Assembly: GCF_024349685.1 (NCBI RefSeq)
Contig: NZ_AP025944.1
Location: forward strand, 3,230,001 to 3,294,000
Direction: 5' to 3'
DNA length: 64,000 nucleotides
Source of the DNA: Pseudomonas sp. LRP2-20
Lineage (GTDB): Bacteria > Pseudomonadota > Gammaproteobacteria > Pseudomonadales > Pseudomonadaceae
The position numbers and the translations under genes were made by a program. The notes beneath the pieces were generated by a model. The model saw nothing but the letters and a program-made list of their open reading frames with translations. It made no database searches and was not told the origin of the DNA. Below, in pieces: positions 36,499 through 46,260 of this stretch (positions are counted from its first letter, which is position 1; each line of letters opens with the position of its first letter).

Positions 36499-38412
36499 TC
36501 AATCCCGGACCTGGTCCTTGACCCAGTCCAGCATCCCCCCCGGCACGATCAGCTCATGCCGCGCCCGCGAACAGGCGGTATACAAGCCCGCCAGCATCCG
36601 CGCCCGCTCGTTGCGATTGCCCGCCGTGGTCGGCGCAACCATCAGCTCCGGCGACACCATCACCCGGGCGAACTCCATGTTCTTCACATCCCGCACCCGC
36701 CCAAGGAACAGCTTCGGCGCCTTGTCCCAGCGGTAACGGCTCTTGGCCTTGGCAAAATGCTCCGGGGTGTAGCCCTTGCGCAGCATGCCAGCCACGGCGG
36801 CAAAGGCCTTGTCGTCGCCCTTGTCCTGCTCCAGCGCCTGCCAGCTGGGGTAACGGAACAGCATCGGGTGGCGTGCCCGGGTGCCGTAGCGGTACAGCTC
36901 TATGCAGTCCTCGACGAACAGCTCGAAGTCCTTGCGCGCGCTTTGCAGCAGCACGAACGGCACCCCTTGATGAGTCAGGCGCTGGAACCAGCCGAACAGG
37001 CCCCATTCATCATCGACGATCAATGCGGTCGGCTGTTCGGGCACCGTCACCGTGTCGAAGAAACTCACCCGCGTGTAATGCTCGGCACTGCCGTTGAAGG
37101 CGGCCTGGATGGCCGCCGGGTGCGCCTGGATCAACGGGTTGAGCACGCCGTCCATGGCCGGGCCGGCACGCAACGAATGGTCGATGTAGCGCTGGCGGAT
37201 GAAATTGCCATGGTGTGGGCTGAGGCCATTGAGGTTCTGCAGCTCGTCGCCCAGGGCGATGACCGACTGCGGGCTGCGGTCGAGCACCGCGAGCATGGGC
37301 GCGGACAACTCATGGGCTTCGTCGACGATGATGTGGCTGTAGCGGCTGTCGATCACCTCGGCGGTCAACGACAACAGCTTGACCCGGTGATAATCGCGTA
37401 CCGGCAGCTGGATCTCCCGCGCCGAAGGACGGATCAACTCCTGCCAGTACAGGCGGGCCTTTTCCAGCAGCACTTGCTGGTCCAGCGGCGTGGTCCCCGG
37501 CCCGGCCCAGGGCAGGTGATGCAGCTGCAACTGGCTGTCACCGCTGCGGCAGAAGCTGCGCACGGCTTTGATGCACAAGGCCACCACATCGCGCGCGGCG
37601 AGCGGGCCGATGTCGGGGATGTTCAGCCAGCGCACCACCTGCGCCTCCTGCGGGCGCCAGGACAACTTGGTGCGGTACGGGTCGCGCAGCCGCCAGCCAT
37701 TGCTGGTCAGGTCTCGGTTGAGGATTTCGTCGGCCAGCTGGCCGAAGGTCAGCGCGGTGTAGGCCTGGGCATCCTTCACCCGCGCCTGCAATGCCCGCAG
37801 CTGGCCTTCGGTGAGGGCCAGCAGCAAGGTGCGCTGAGGGTCGAGCAGGCGCACGAACTGGTGGATCAGGAAGGTCTTGCCGGTGCCGGCGAACCCCTGC
37901 ACGGCAACCGATTCGTCAACGCCGCACAGGAACTCGCGCAGCAGGCGGTTCTGTTGGTCACTGAGCATCAGGTCGCTGGCCAGCGACGGCAGGTACACCG
38001 GGTGCAACGGCGTCACGCGCTGGCGGTAGCTGTCGGCGAACTGGAAATTCCACTGGCCTTCGGCGTCCTGGAACTCGTCGGCCTGGTACTCGGTGTCGGC
38101 CGATACCAGGGCAACACCGTTCTCCCCCAGCATGCCCAGCCCCATGGCGAACGCTTCGCGGTCGAAATGCTGCGCTACCTGCCCCTGAAAGCGGCCCGGA
38201 GCAGCGCCTTCGACTTCATTGGCGATGCGCACGATCTCGGCGAAGCGGCGCTCCTGCGCATCCGCCGAGGCGCTGGCCGGCTGGCGCGGCAGGTTCTGCA
38301 CGAACAGCACGGCGGCCGCCTCCAGCAGGCTGGCGGTCGGGAAGAAGGCGGTGGCGGTGGGCGCGCTGGCCAGGCGGTCGGCTTGGTCGCTGGGCAAAGG
38401 CAGGTAGAACAT
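36499..38412 (-). CDS. UvrD/SF1-like DNA helicase or ATPase
   Basis: 637 residues. About 150 N-terminal residues have no known motif. The ATPase core follows, with Walker A GFAGTGKT (about 172-179) and a Walker B/motif II DEAHE (about 363-367). A C-terminal segment TACSRARHELIVPG resembles SF1 motif VI. It is related to the UvrD-like helicases that unwind DNA or RNA, but it stands alone and its role is unknown. No nuclease or second defence-type gene is adjacent. Confidence 0.75.
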   Translation of the reverse strand: MFYLPLPSDQADRLASAPTATAFFPTASLLEAAAVLFVQNLPRQPASASADAQERRFAEIVRIANEVEGAAPGRFQGQVAQHFDREAFAMGLGMLGENGVALVSADTEYQADEFQDAEGQWNFQFADSYRQRVTPLHPVYLPSLASDLMLSDQQNRLLREFLCGVDESVAVQGFAGTGKTFLIHQFVRLLDPQRTLLLALTEGQLRALQARVKDAQAYTALTFGQLADEILNRDLTSNGWRLRDPYRTKLSWRPQEAQVVRWLNIPDIGPLAARDVVALCIKAVRSFCRSGDSQLQLHHLPWAGPGTTPLDQQVLLEKARLYWQELIRPSAREIQLPVRDYHRVKLLSLTAEVIDSRYSHIIVDEAHELSAPMLAVLDRSPQSVIALGDELQNLNGLSPHHGNFIRQRYIDHSLRAGPAMDGVLNPLIQAHPAAIQAAFNGSAEHYTRVSFFDTVTVPEQPTALIVDDEWGLFGWFQRLTHQGVPFVLLQSARKDFELFVEDCIELYRYGTRARHPMLFRYPSWQALEQDKGDDKAFAAVAGMLRKGYTPEHFAKAKSRYRWDKAPKLFLGRVRDVKNMEFARVMVSPELMVAPTTAGNRNERARMLAGLYTACSRARHELIVPGGMLDWVKDQVRD

Positions 38413-38507
38413 CGGGACCTCGGGTGGAAACTGCCGGGCACGATAGCAATTTTCCTAAGGGAATGCTGGGTTGTCTGTGCCCGCCTTGAATTTAGATGTG
38501 AGGCTTA

Positions 38508-38735
38508 AATCGAGCGCCGCCCGCGCGGCGCATCGCGAGCTGCGCTCGCTCCTACGTTTGTTTCGGGCCAGTTAATTCTGTGGGATCTGCGCGCGAACGC
38601 CTTGGCGCCTGACTCGATATCGCGTCGTACGAACAAGGCGGTCGCGCGCGCCTGTCACTGGCGTTACTGGCCAGAAACAAACGTAGGAGCGAGCGCAGCT
38701 CGCGATGCGCCGCGCGGGCGGCGCTCGGTCGCATA
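38508..38735. repeat. Near-palindromic repeat element, copy C
   Basis: Third member of the family at 12169 and 22152. The arms (about 70 bases each) carry the same GAGCGCCGCCCGCGCGGCGC and CTCCTACGTTTGTTT cores and flank a ~90-base spacer with GATATCGCGTCGTACGA. It is in the same orientation as copy B. The outward arm extensions of A and B are absent here, which marks the conserved unit. Confidence 0.85.
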
Positions 38736-38786
38736 GACCCTGCAAAATATGTGGCGAACGCACAGGGTGTACCTAACTGACTGGCA

Positions 38787-39686
38787 TTACCCCCTGCCCC
38801 GCTTGAGCGTCTCGCTAGGAAATTCCTTGAACAACTGCCGGTAACTCTCTGAAAACCTTCCCAAATGCCAGAACGACCAGCGCATCGCCACCTCGGCCAC
38901 GGTCACCTCGCCGCCGCGCAACAGATCCCGCCGCGCACCATTGAGCCGACGCAAGCGCAACCAGTGCGCCGGTGGCATTCCGGTGAACGCCTTGAACGCC
39001 TGCTGCAGCTGGCGCAGCGACACACCGGCCACCTCGGCCAACTCCAGCAGATTGAGGGTTTCTTCCGGGCAATCTGCCGCCCATTCGCTGACCCGTTGCA
39101 TGATCGCCCGTTCCTCGCCGCGCCGCCCCAGCGCCCCGCCCTGCAAGCGCTGGCAGGCGTTGTCGAGGATGAACAGGCAGTCCTCCAGCAACTGCTCGGC
39201 CAGTGCCTGCCCTTGCACCGGGCAATCCGCCTGGCCAAGGCGGGTCAATGTGGCGCTCAGCCAGCTGCCGAACAACGCATTCTGCCCGCTGCCCAGCGGC
39301 ACCATGAACAACCCTTCGAGCCGTTGCGGGTCCAGGCCATGGCGGGCAAGAAACGCCTGGTCGAACACCACCGCCACTTCCTGGTAGTTCTCCGGTGTGA
39401 TCCAGATGTTGCGGCTCTGCTCGTTGAGCAGGTACAGGCTGTTTTCGCTCTGGTCGAAACAGAACGCCAGCGAACCGCTTGGCGCACGGAAGAACTGCTC
39501 GACCCGGGTATTCAGGCGCTCTTCGTACACGTCCACGCCATCGAGCCCCAGGCAGCGCAGCTGGCCGCTGAAATGCCCGGGCGACATCTGCCGGTATTGC
39601 TGCTGCCAACCGGGGGTGGCGCGCACCTGTTCGGTGACATCGGTGGTGTGGAAAGCCTGGACCTGCAAGGCATTGGGCGTTGTCAC
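38787..39686 (-). CDS. AraC-family regulator divergent from gamma-glutamylputrescine synthetase
   Basis: 299 residues. The start is taken at GTG 39686, preceded by AGGACAAAGC; longer frames run into the divergent promoter region. The C-terminal double helix-turn-helix ends RWSFWHLGRFSESYRQLFKEFPSETL, typical of the EutR-like branch. It is separated by 152 bases from the divergent polyamine genes, which it probably activates. Confidence 0.85.
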   Translation of the reverse strand: MTTPNALQVQAFHTTDVTEQVRATPGWQQQYRQMSPGHFSGQLRCLGLDGVDVYEERLNTRVEQFFRAPSGSLAFCFDQSENSLYLLNEQSRNIWITPENYQEVAVVFDQAFLARHGLDPQRLEGLFMVPLGSGQNALFGSWLSATLTRLGQADCPVQGQALAEQLLEDCLFILDNACQRLQGGALGRRGEERAIMQRVSEWAADCPEETLNLLELAEVAGVSLRQLQQAFKAFTGMPPAHWLRLRRLNGARRDLLRGGEVTVAEVAMRWSFWHLGRFSESYRQLFKEFPSETLKRGRG

Positions 39687-39838
39687 GCTTTGTCCTAGTT
39701 GCACTCTTTTGGTGCATTCATTGCCGAAGAAAGTGGATAGATGGCTTTGCGGGCCTGCGCCCAAGATAGTCTCCAGCGCGCCACCTGGGAAGTCACCGGC
39801 ACCTGCCGCGCACACAAAAACCCAACCAAGAGGTCTGT

Positions 39839-41197
39839 ATGAACGCCCCCTTCGATCAGCTGTCCACCTGGCTGAAAGAACACCGCATCACTGAAGTCGA
39901 ATGCGTGATCAGTGACCTGACCGGCATCGCCCGCGGCAAGATCGCACCGACCGCCAAGTTCCTTCACGAGCGCGGCATGCGCCTGCCCGAAAGCGTGCTG
40001 CTGCAGACCGTCACCGGCGATTATGTCGATGACGAGATCTACTACAGCCTGCTCGATGCGGCCGATATCGACATGGTCTGCCGCCCCGACCCAACGGCGG
40101 TCTACCAGATTCCGTGGGCCATCGAACCTACCGCCATCGTGATCCACGACACCTTCGACAAGCAGGGCAACCCGATCGAGCTGTCGCCACGCAACGTGCT
40201 GAAGAAGGTGCTCAAACTGTATGCCGACAAAGGCTGGCAGCCGATCGTCGCGCCGGAAATGGAGTTCTACCTGACCCAGCGCTGCGAAGACCCGGACTTG
40301 CCCTTGCAGGTACCGCTGGGCCGCTCGGGCCGCGCCGAAAGCGGGCGCCAGTCGTTCTCGATCGACGCCGCCAACGAATTCGACCCGCTGTTCGAAGACG
40401 TCTACGACTGGTGTGAACTGCAAGGCCTGGACCTGGACACGCTGATCCACGAAGACGGCCCGGCGCAGATGGAGATCAACTTCCGCCACGGCGACGCGCT
40501 GGACCTGGCCGACCAGATCACCGTGTTCAAGCGCACCATGCGTGAAGCCGCGCTCAAGCACAACGTCACCGCCACCTTCATGGCCAAGCCGATCACCGAC
40601 GAGCCGGGCAGCGCCATGCACCTGCACCAGAGCGTGGTCGACATCGCCACCGGCAAGCCGGTGTTCGCCAATGACGACGGCAGCATGAGCGAGCTGTTCC
40701 TGCACCACATCGGCGGCCTGCAGAAGTACATCCCCAAGCTGCTGCCGATGTTCGCGCCGAACGTCAACTCGTTCCGCCGCTTCCTGCCGGACACTTCGGC
40801 ACCGGTCAACGTCGAGTGGGGCGAGGAAAACCGCACCGCCGGCCTTCGCGTACCGACCTCCAGCCCGGATGCCATGCGGGTGGAAAACCGCCTGCCGGGT
40901 GCCGACGCCAACCCTTACCTGGCGATCGCCGCCAGCCTGCTGTGCGGTTACCTGGGCATGGTCGAGAAGATCGAGCCGAGCGCGCCGGTACAGGGCCGGG
41001 CCTATGAGCGGCGCAACCTGCGGCTGCCGATCACCATCGAGGATGCCCTGCAGCACATGGAAGATTGCCAGACCGTGCAGCAGTACCTGGGCAAGCAGTT
41101 CGTCCAGGGCTACGTGGCGGTCAAGCGCGCCGAGCACGAGAACTTCAAGCGCGTGATCAGCTCCTGGGAACGCGAGTTCCTGCTACTGAGCGTGTGA
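39839..41197 (+). CDS. Glutamine synthetase family, gamma-glutamylputrescine synthetase-like
   Basis: 452 residues of the GlnA fold, with EMEFYL, the HLHQS segment and the NRTAGLRVP substrate loop. The PuuA/SpuI branch joins glutamate to putrescine or another polyamine using ATP, the first step of the glutamylated putrescine route. That assignment is supported by the PuuB-like oxidase and the polyamine-binding protein in the same operon. The exact amine may differ. Confidence 0.87.
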   Translation: MNAPFDQLSTWLKEHRITEVECVISDLTGIARGKIAPTAKFLHERGMRLPESVLLQTVTGDYVDDEIYYSLLDAADIDMVCRPDPTAVYQIPWAIEPTAIVIHDTFDKQGNPIELSPRNVLKKVLKLYADKGWQPIVAPEMEFYLTQRCEDPDLPLQVPLGRSGRAESGRQSFSIDAANEFDPLFEDVYDWCELQGLDLDTLIHEDGPAQMEINFRHGDALDLADQITVFKRTMREAALKHNVTATFMAKPITDEPGSAMHLHQSVVDIATGKPVFANDDGSMSELFLHHIGGLQKYIPKLLPMFAPNVNSFRRFLPDTSAPVNVEWGEENRTAGLRVPTSSPDAMRVENRLPGADANPYLAIAASLLCGYLGMVEKIEPSAPVQGRAYERRNLRLPITIEDALQHMEDCQTVQQYLGKQFVQGYVAVKRAEHENFKRVISSWEREFLLLSV

Positions 41198-41204
41198 TTC
41201 CCCC

Positions 41205-41223
41205 GGGGGCGCCAGGCGCCCCC
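41205..41223 (+). terminator. Hairpin between the glutamine synthetase-like and binding-protein genes
   Basis: GGGGGCGC-CAG-GCGCCCCC follows the stop by 7 bases. It lies within the apparent operon and might attenuate transcription or stabilise the 3' end of the first message. Confidence 0.55.
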
Positions 41224-41259
41224 CCCCCTTGCATCGAACTCAAAGAACAAGACCTATGA

Positions 41260-42357
<1,098 letters not shown>

Positions 42358-42371
42358 ACCGAGAACGCGCC

Positions 42372-43667
42372 ATGCCTTTCGATACCCAACATACCGCGTC
42401 GTACTACGCCGCCACGGCGCGCAACGCGGCGCCCTACCCCTGCCTCGACGGCGAACTGACGGCCGACGTGTGCGTGGTCGGCGGCGGCCTGACCGGGGTC
42501 AACACCGCGCTGGAACTGGCCGAACGCGGGCTCACCGTGGTGCTGCTGGAGGGCCGGCGCATCGGCTGGGGCGCCAGCGGGCGCAACGGCGGCCAGCTGA
42601 TCCGTGGCATCGGCCATGATGTCAGCGGCTTTGCCCGCTACGTCGGCCAGGACGGCGTGCGCTACCTGCAGCAGGCCGGCATCGAGTCGGTGGCCCTGGT
42701 GGCTCGCCGTATCGATCAGTATGCGATCGCCTGCGACCTGCGCTGGGGCTTCTGCGAGCTGGCCAACACCCCCGCGCAGTTCGCTGCATTCAAGGATGAA
42801 CAGGAAGAACTGGTCAGCCTTGGCTACCGCCACGAAACCCGCCTGGTCGGGCCCGAGGGCATGCATGAGATCGTCGCCAGCGACCAGTACGCCGGCGGCC
42901 TGGTAGACATGGGCTCGGGCCATCTGCACCCGCTCGACCTGGTCCAGGGCGAGGCGCGCGTGGCCCACGGCCTGGGTGTACGCATCTTCGAGCAAAGCCC
43001 GGTGCTGCGCATCGAACATGGCCCCACCGTGACCCTGCACACGGCACGGGGCAAGGTGCGGGCGCAGAGCCTGGTGCTGGGCTGCAATGCCCACCTCGAT
43101 GAACTGGAGCCGCGCCTGAGCGGCAAAGTGCTGCCCGCCGGCAGCTATGTGGTGGCCACCGAGCCGCTGCCGGAAGCACTCGCCAGCCAGCTGATCCCGC
43201 AGAACATGGCCATGTGTGACCAGAAGGTCGGCCTGGACTACTACCGCCTCACGGCCGACCGCCGCCTGCTGTTCGGTGGCGCCTGCCACTACTCCGGGCG
43301 TGACCCCAAGGACATCGCTGCCTACATGCGGCCGAAGGTGCTCAAGGTGTTCCCGCAACTGGCCGATGTGCGCATCGACTACCAGTGGGGCGGCATGATC
43401 GGCATTACCGCCAACCGCTTCCCGCAAGTCGGGCGGCTGAGCCAGCACCCCAACGTGTTCTACGCCCAGGGCTATTCAGGGCACGGCTTGAACGTGACCC
43501 ACTGGACGGCGAAGTTGCTGGCCGAAGGCATCGCGCTGGGGCAGAGCCAGGGGCTGGATGTGTTCAGTGCCGTACCCCACCTGACGTTCCCGGGCGGCAA
43601 GGCACTGCGCTCGCCGCTTTTGGCACTGGGGATGTTGTGGTACCGGTTGCGCGAGGTGTTGGGCTAG
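42372..43667 (+). CDS. FAD-dependent oxidoreductase, gamma-glutamylputrescine oxidase-like (PuuB)
   Basis: 431 residues of the DAO family. The Rossmann motif VGGGLTG lies at about 36-42 (CVVGGGLTGVNTALELAERGLTVVLLEG), followed by GASGRNGGQ. PuuB oxidises gamma-glutamylputrescine to the aldehyde with release of peroxide. With the synthetase upstream and Sad at 35077, it supports a route from putrescine to succinate via GABA. The aldehyde dehydrogenase PuuC and the amidase PuuD are not in the window. Confidence 0.88.
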   Translation: MPFDTQHTASYYAATARNAAPYPCLDGELTADVCVVGGGLTGVNTALELAERGLTVVLLEGRRIGWGASGRNGGQLIRGIGHDVSGFARYVGQDGVRYLQQAGIESVALVARRIDQYAIACDLRWGFCELANTPAQFAAFKDEQEELVSLGYRHETRLVGPEGMHEIVASDQYAGGLVDMGSGHLHPLDLVQGEARVAHGLGVRIFEQSPVLRIEHGPTVTLHTARGKVRAQSLVLGCNAHLDELEPRLSGKVLPAGSYVVATEPLPEALASQLIPQNMAMCDQKVGLDYYRLTADRRLLFGGACHYSGRDPKDIAAYMRPKVLKVFPQLADVRIDYQWGGMIGITANRFPQVGRLSQHPNVFYAQGYSGHGLNVTHWTAKLLAEGIALGQSQGLDVFSAVPHLTFPGGKALRSPLLALGMLWYRLREVLG

Positions 43668-43678
43668 ACAAATGGCGG

Positions 43679-43720
43679 GTTGGGCCTGTCGCGGGAAGGC
43701 CGCGCTCGCGACGGGCCACC
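43679..43720. repeat. REP-like inverted repeat after the PuuB-like gene
   Basis: GGCCTGTCGCG ... CGCGACGGGCC forms an inverted repeat with an internal GGCCG. It resembles a degenerate REP or terminator 12 bases after the stop. Confidence 0.5.
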
Positions 43721-43802
43721 AATACAAATAACTTGAAAATACTATGCTAAAGCATTGATTTTAATGAATAACAGTAAAAATAGTTGCAGTCGCATAATCT
43801 AC

Positions 43803-44108
43803 CTAAAGAATTGCCTGCAACCCTTTGATTGCTATGACATTTAGCAATTTTAGCGCTGGACCCGCCGGACGCGTTTCCCCCTGCTCCCACTTACGTACCG
43901 TGGATGCGCTCGTATGCAGATGCAGCGCGAACACCGACTGGCTGAAATTCAGCGCTTCGCGAAGTTGGCGAATATCCACAGCACTGAAATCGCGCACAGG
44001 TGCAGGACAGAGCACTTCGAAATCCCGAAGCGTAACTTTGCCGACAGCCCCGGCCTCATGAAGAACGGCCAGGTCCTCGCGCAACGATTCAACAATTTTG
44101 CTGCTCAC
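43803..44108 (-). CDS. Xre-family antitoxin
   Basis: 101 residues starting at GTG 44108, which has a strong GGAGGT site. The helix-turn-helix (about 45-95, DIRQLREALNFSQSVFALHLHTSASTVRKWEQG) is the NadS/HigA type. It overlaps the end of the upstream toxin gene by 20 bases and should bind both the toxin and the promoter. The toxin-first order is the HigBA arrangement. Confidence 0.88.
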   Translation of the reverse strand: MSSKIVESLREDLAVLHEAGAVGKVTLRDFEVLCPAPVRDFSAVDIRQLREALNFSQSVFALHLHTSASTVRKWEQGETRPAGPALKLLNVIAIKGLQAIL

Positions 44109-44472
44109 AGGAGACCTCCATCAATACACCTGATTGCAATGCCCGACTGAGGGCCATGGGACATAACTCAAGGAAAATCTTGCCAGCGAAGCTCAGTGCC
44201 TTTTGTTCTTCCAGCGTTATGTTGGCCTTGTCGCTCTTGGCGAACCCGTGGAGAAACACGTAACGATTGCCGATACGAGCCGAGAGCAATGTCCGGTATC
44301 CGCCTCGCTTGCCAATACCATGCCCTGCAATACGCTTCTTGAACAATTCACCGCCAAGGCTGGCATCTACCAGCCCCCTGCGCATTTCATTGACTGCCTG
44401 GCACAACATCGCATCTGTGAGCTTCTGCGCGGCTTGCCAGCGCGCAAAATCCCTGCGCTTGAGAACTACCAT
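44089..44472 (-). CDS. RelE/HigB-family toxin
   Basis: 127 residues from MVVLKRRDFARWQ; a start 33 bases upstream is possible. The RelE/HigB-like fold is suggested by KKRIAGHGIGKRGGYRTLL and YVFLHGFAKSDKANI, typical of the phage Gp49/RelE toxins paired with NadS-type antitoxins. Such toxins cut mRNA on the ribosome. It forms a type II module with the overlapping Xre gene, in an AT-richer patch. Confidence 0.87.
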   Translation of the reverse strand: MVVLKRRDFARWQAAQKLTDAMLCQAVNEMRRGLVDASLGGELFKKRIAGHGIGKRGGYRTLLSARIGNRYVFLHGFAKSDKANITLEEQKALSFAGKIFLELCPMALSRALQSGVLMEVSCEQQNC

Positions 44473-44732
44473 GAGCGGTCTCCAAACCATACCCGTTACG
44501 GGCATAGTTTTTCAAGGGTCGCCGCGGCTGCATAGGCAGCATCTTCCGCAGACACCGTAGGAAATGTCAGCACCATGACTCGGTACGACTGGAGCCAACC
44601 GCCAGTAGCCAAGTCATTGCCGAACTTCATCACCCGTGTCGGTTGCAAAGCGACTTTCCGCTCGGCCACTGGCCAACTGCCAAGCACCTGCTAGCGTTGT
44701 TCAAGCCGACCCATCATGGATGCCTGACCATC

Positions 44733-45410
44733 ATGAAATCATTGCCCCGCGTTACCCTGTTGTGCGCCGCTTTGCTTGCTGTGGCTGCCTGCTCCAGCAA
44801 CCGCGTGGACCCCAAGGACTATTCCGGCTTCCTCAAGGACTACAGTCGCCTGCAGGAAGCGAAGAGCCCATCCGGCGCACCGGTGATGCGCTGGATCGAC
44901 CCCAAGGTCAACGTCAACCAGTACTCGCAGGTCTTCATCGAGCCCAGCCAGTTCTACCCCAAGCCGCAAGCGACTGCGGTCATTTCCCAGCAGACGCTGA
45001 GTGAAATCACCCGCTACTTCAACGATGCCCTGCGCCGTGAACTGGGTAGCGTGCTGCCCCTGGCCAAGGCGCCCGGCCCAGGCACCCTCGTGGTACGCCC
45101 GGCAATCACCGCGGTGTCTACCAGCAATGAAGGCCTCAAACCTTACGAATTCATCCCGATCGCCCTGGTTTCGGCAGGCGTCAACACCGCCATGGGCGGT
45201 CGCGACCAGCAAGTGGATGTCGGTGTCGAAGCGGCCTTCCTCGATGGCGGCAACCAGAAGGTGCTAGCCCAGGTGGTGCGCAAGGGCACGGGCAAGGAGC
45301 TGGAGAATGACAAGACCAAGCTGACCCTGAACGACGTCAAGCCAGTGCTCGATGGCTGGGCCAAGGACATGCGCGCCAGCTTCATTACCCTCAAGAACAA
45401 GAGCAAATAA
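44733..45410 (+). CDS. DUF3313-like lipoprotein
   Basis: 225 residues. A signal peptide ends in the lipobox VAAC (about residues 16-19). The mature region starts SSNRVDPKDYSGFLKDYSRL and matches the general DUF3313 pattern as I recall it. It is a probable outer-membrane or periplasmic-facing lipoprotein of unknown role. An earlier ATG at 44643 is in frame but would bury the signal peptide, so it is rejected. Confidence 0.8.
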   Translation: MKSLPRVTLLCAALLAVAACSSNRVDPKDYSGFLKDYSRLQEAKSPSGAPVMRWIDPKVNVNQYSQVFIEPSQFYPKPQATAVISQQTLSEITRYFNDALRRELGSVLPLAKAPGPGTLVVRPAITAVSTSNEGLKPYEFIPIALVSAGVNTAMGGRDQQVDVGVEAAFLDGGNQKVLAQVVRKGTGKELENDKTKLTLNDVKPVLDGWAKDMRASFITLKNKSK

Positions 45411-45453
45411 GCCAAAGCCGCTCCGCTCGTCGGAGATCATTGAAAAACGCCAT

Positions 45454-45500
45454 CACTGCCTGTCAGCCCTGCTTTACTCAAGCGGGCTGCCAGGCAGGTG
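45454..45500. other. Long hairpin between the lipoprotein and DUF1842 genes
   Basis: The arms pair as CTGCCTG/CAGGCAG, CAGCCC/GGGCTG and GCTT/AAGC around a TACTC loop, giving about 19 pairs with one mismatch and one or two bulges. It lacks a T-tract. It could be a terminator or a structured leader of the downstream gene. Confidence 0.6.
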
Positions 45501-45659
45501 GCACCGCAGACCAGGGACTGGTTGCACAAGCAGGCTGACAACAGCCGCTCGCTCCGGGCAAGCATCAGCACCGCCCGGTTCCCTCTTCTTCCCGCCTTTT
45601 CCGCCCGCCTTCGCAGCTGTGTATCGGTTTTTCATTCATCGAATGCAATGGAGGCAATC

Positions 45660-46241
45660 ATGTCTGATTCACTGCTCGCACCTTCGGTAGGGCTGTTCCC
45701 GGTGTCCTACCAGATAGGCAACAACGCCGCTGGCGCCCCGCGCCTGCAACTGGACCTGCTGGTCTACACCCCGGACCGTAGCCTCAACGGCACAGCCCAG
45801 ATCACCCAGGCCATCAACCCGCCACTGGACCTGCACCTGGACGTCTGGGGCAGCTACAACTACCTCAGCGTCCAGCCACCGAGCGAAGGCAGGATCCTGA
45901 TCACTGCCCAGGGCAACCAGGGTGGGCCACACGCCAACTCGCCGGTGCAGTTCAAGTTCAGGGCATTGCTCGACCCAAGCTGGCAGCGCGGCGTGGCCGA
46001 CTACGAGTACTTCAATGGCCAGCGCTGGGTGAGCGTGGACAACGTCCCGGTCACCCTGGAAAGCCAGCGCATCCAGCAACTTGCCAATGTCGACCTGCAC
46101 AGCGAACTGCACAACGCCACCCTGGAGGCGGTGATCGCCAACGGCGATGTCGCACAGCTCAAGCAGCTGGCCACCAGCGGCCTCGACCAGGCCATCGCAG
46201 CGACCAAGTCCCCGGCCACCAAGGCCGCCAAGAAAGCCTGA
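45660..46241 (+). CDS. DUF1842/DUF1843 domain protein
   Basis: 193 residues from MSDSLLAPS, with a GGAGGC site 6 bases upstream. Residues 1-130 form the beta-rich DUF1842 domain (FPVSYQIGNNAAGAPRLQLDLLVYTPDRSLNG). The C-terminal ~50 residues (LEAVIANGDVAQLKQLATSGLDQAI) match DUF1843. There is no signal peptide. Function unknown. The next gene, 19 bases downstream, has only the first domain, so the two probably act together. Confidence 0.85.
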   Translation: MSDSLLAPSVGLFPVSYQIGNNAAGAPRLQLDLLVYTPDRSLNGTAQITQAINPPLDLHLDVWGSYNYLSVQPPSEGRILITAQGNQGGPHANSPVQFKFRALLDPSWQRGVADYEYFNGQRWVSVDNVPVTLESQRIQQLANVDLHSELHNATLEAVIANGDVAQLKQLATSGLDQAIAATKSPATKAAKKA

Positions 46242-46260
46242 GCAGGCAAGGAGATACACC

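Noticed and set aside
36556..38508. Plus-strand frame of about 650 codons opposite the helicase gene
   Set aside because: Antisense to a gene with clear Walker motifs. The translation has no motif and starts inside a terminator-proximal region.
44496..44687. 63-codon minus-strand frame just upstream of the toxin gene
   Set aside because: No family, no ribosome site, and it occupies the probable toxin-antitoxin promoter. It may be a gene remnant, but the evidence is too thin.
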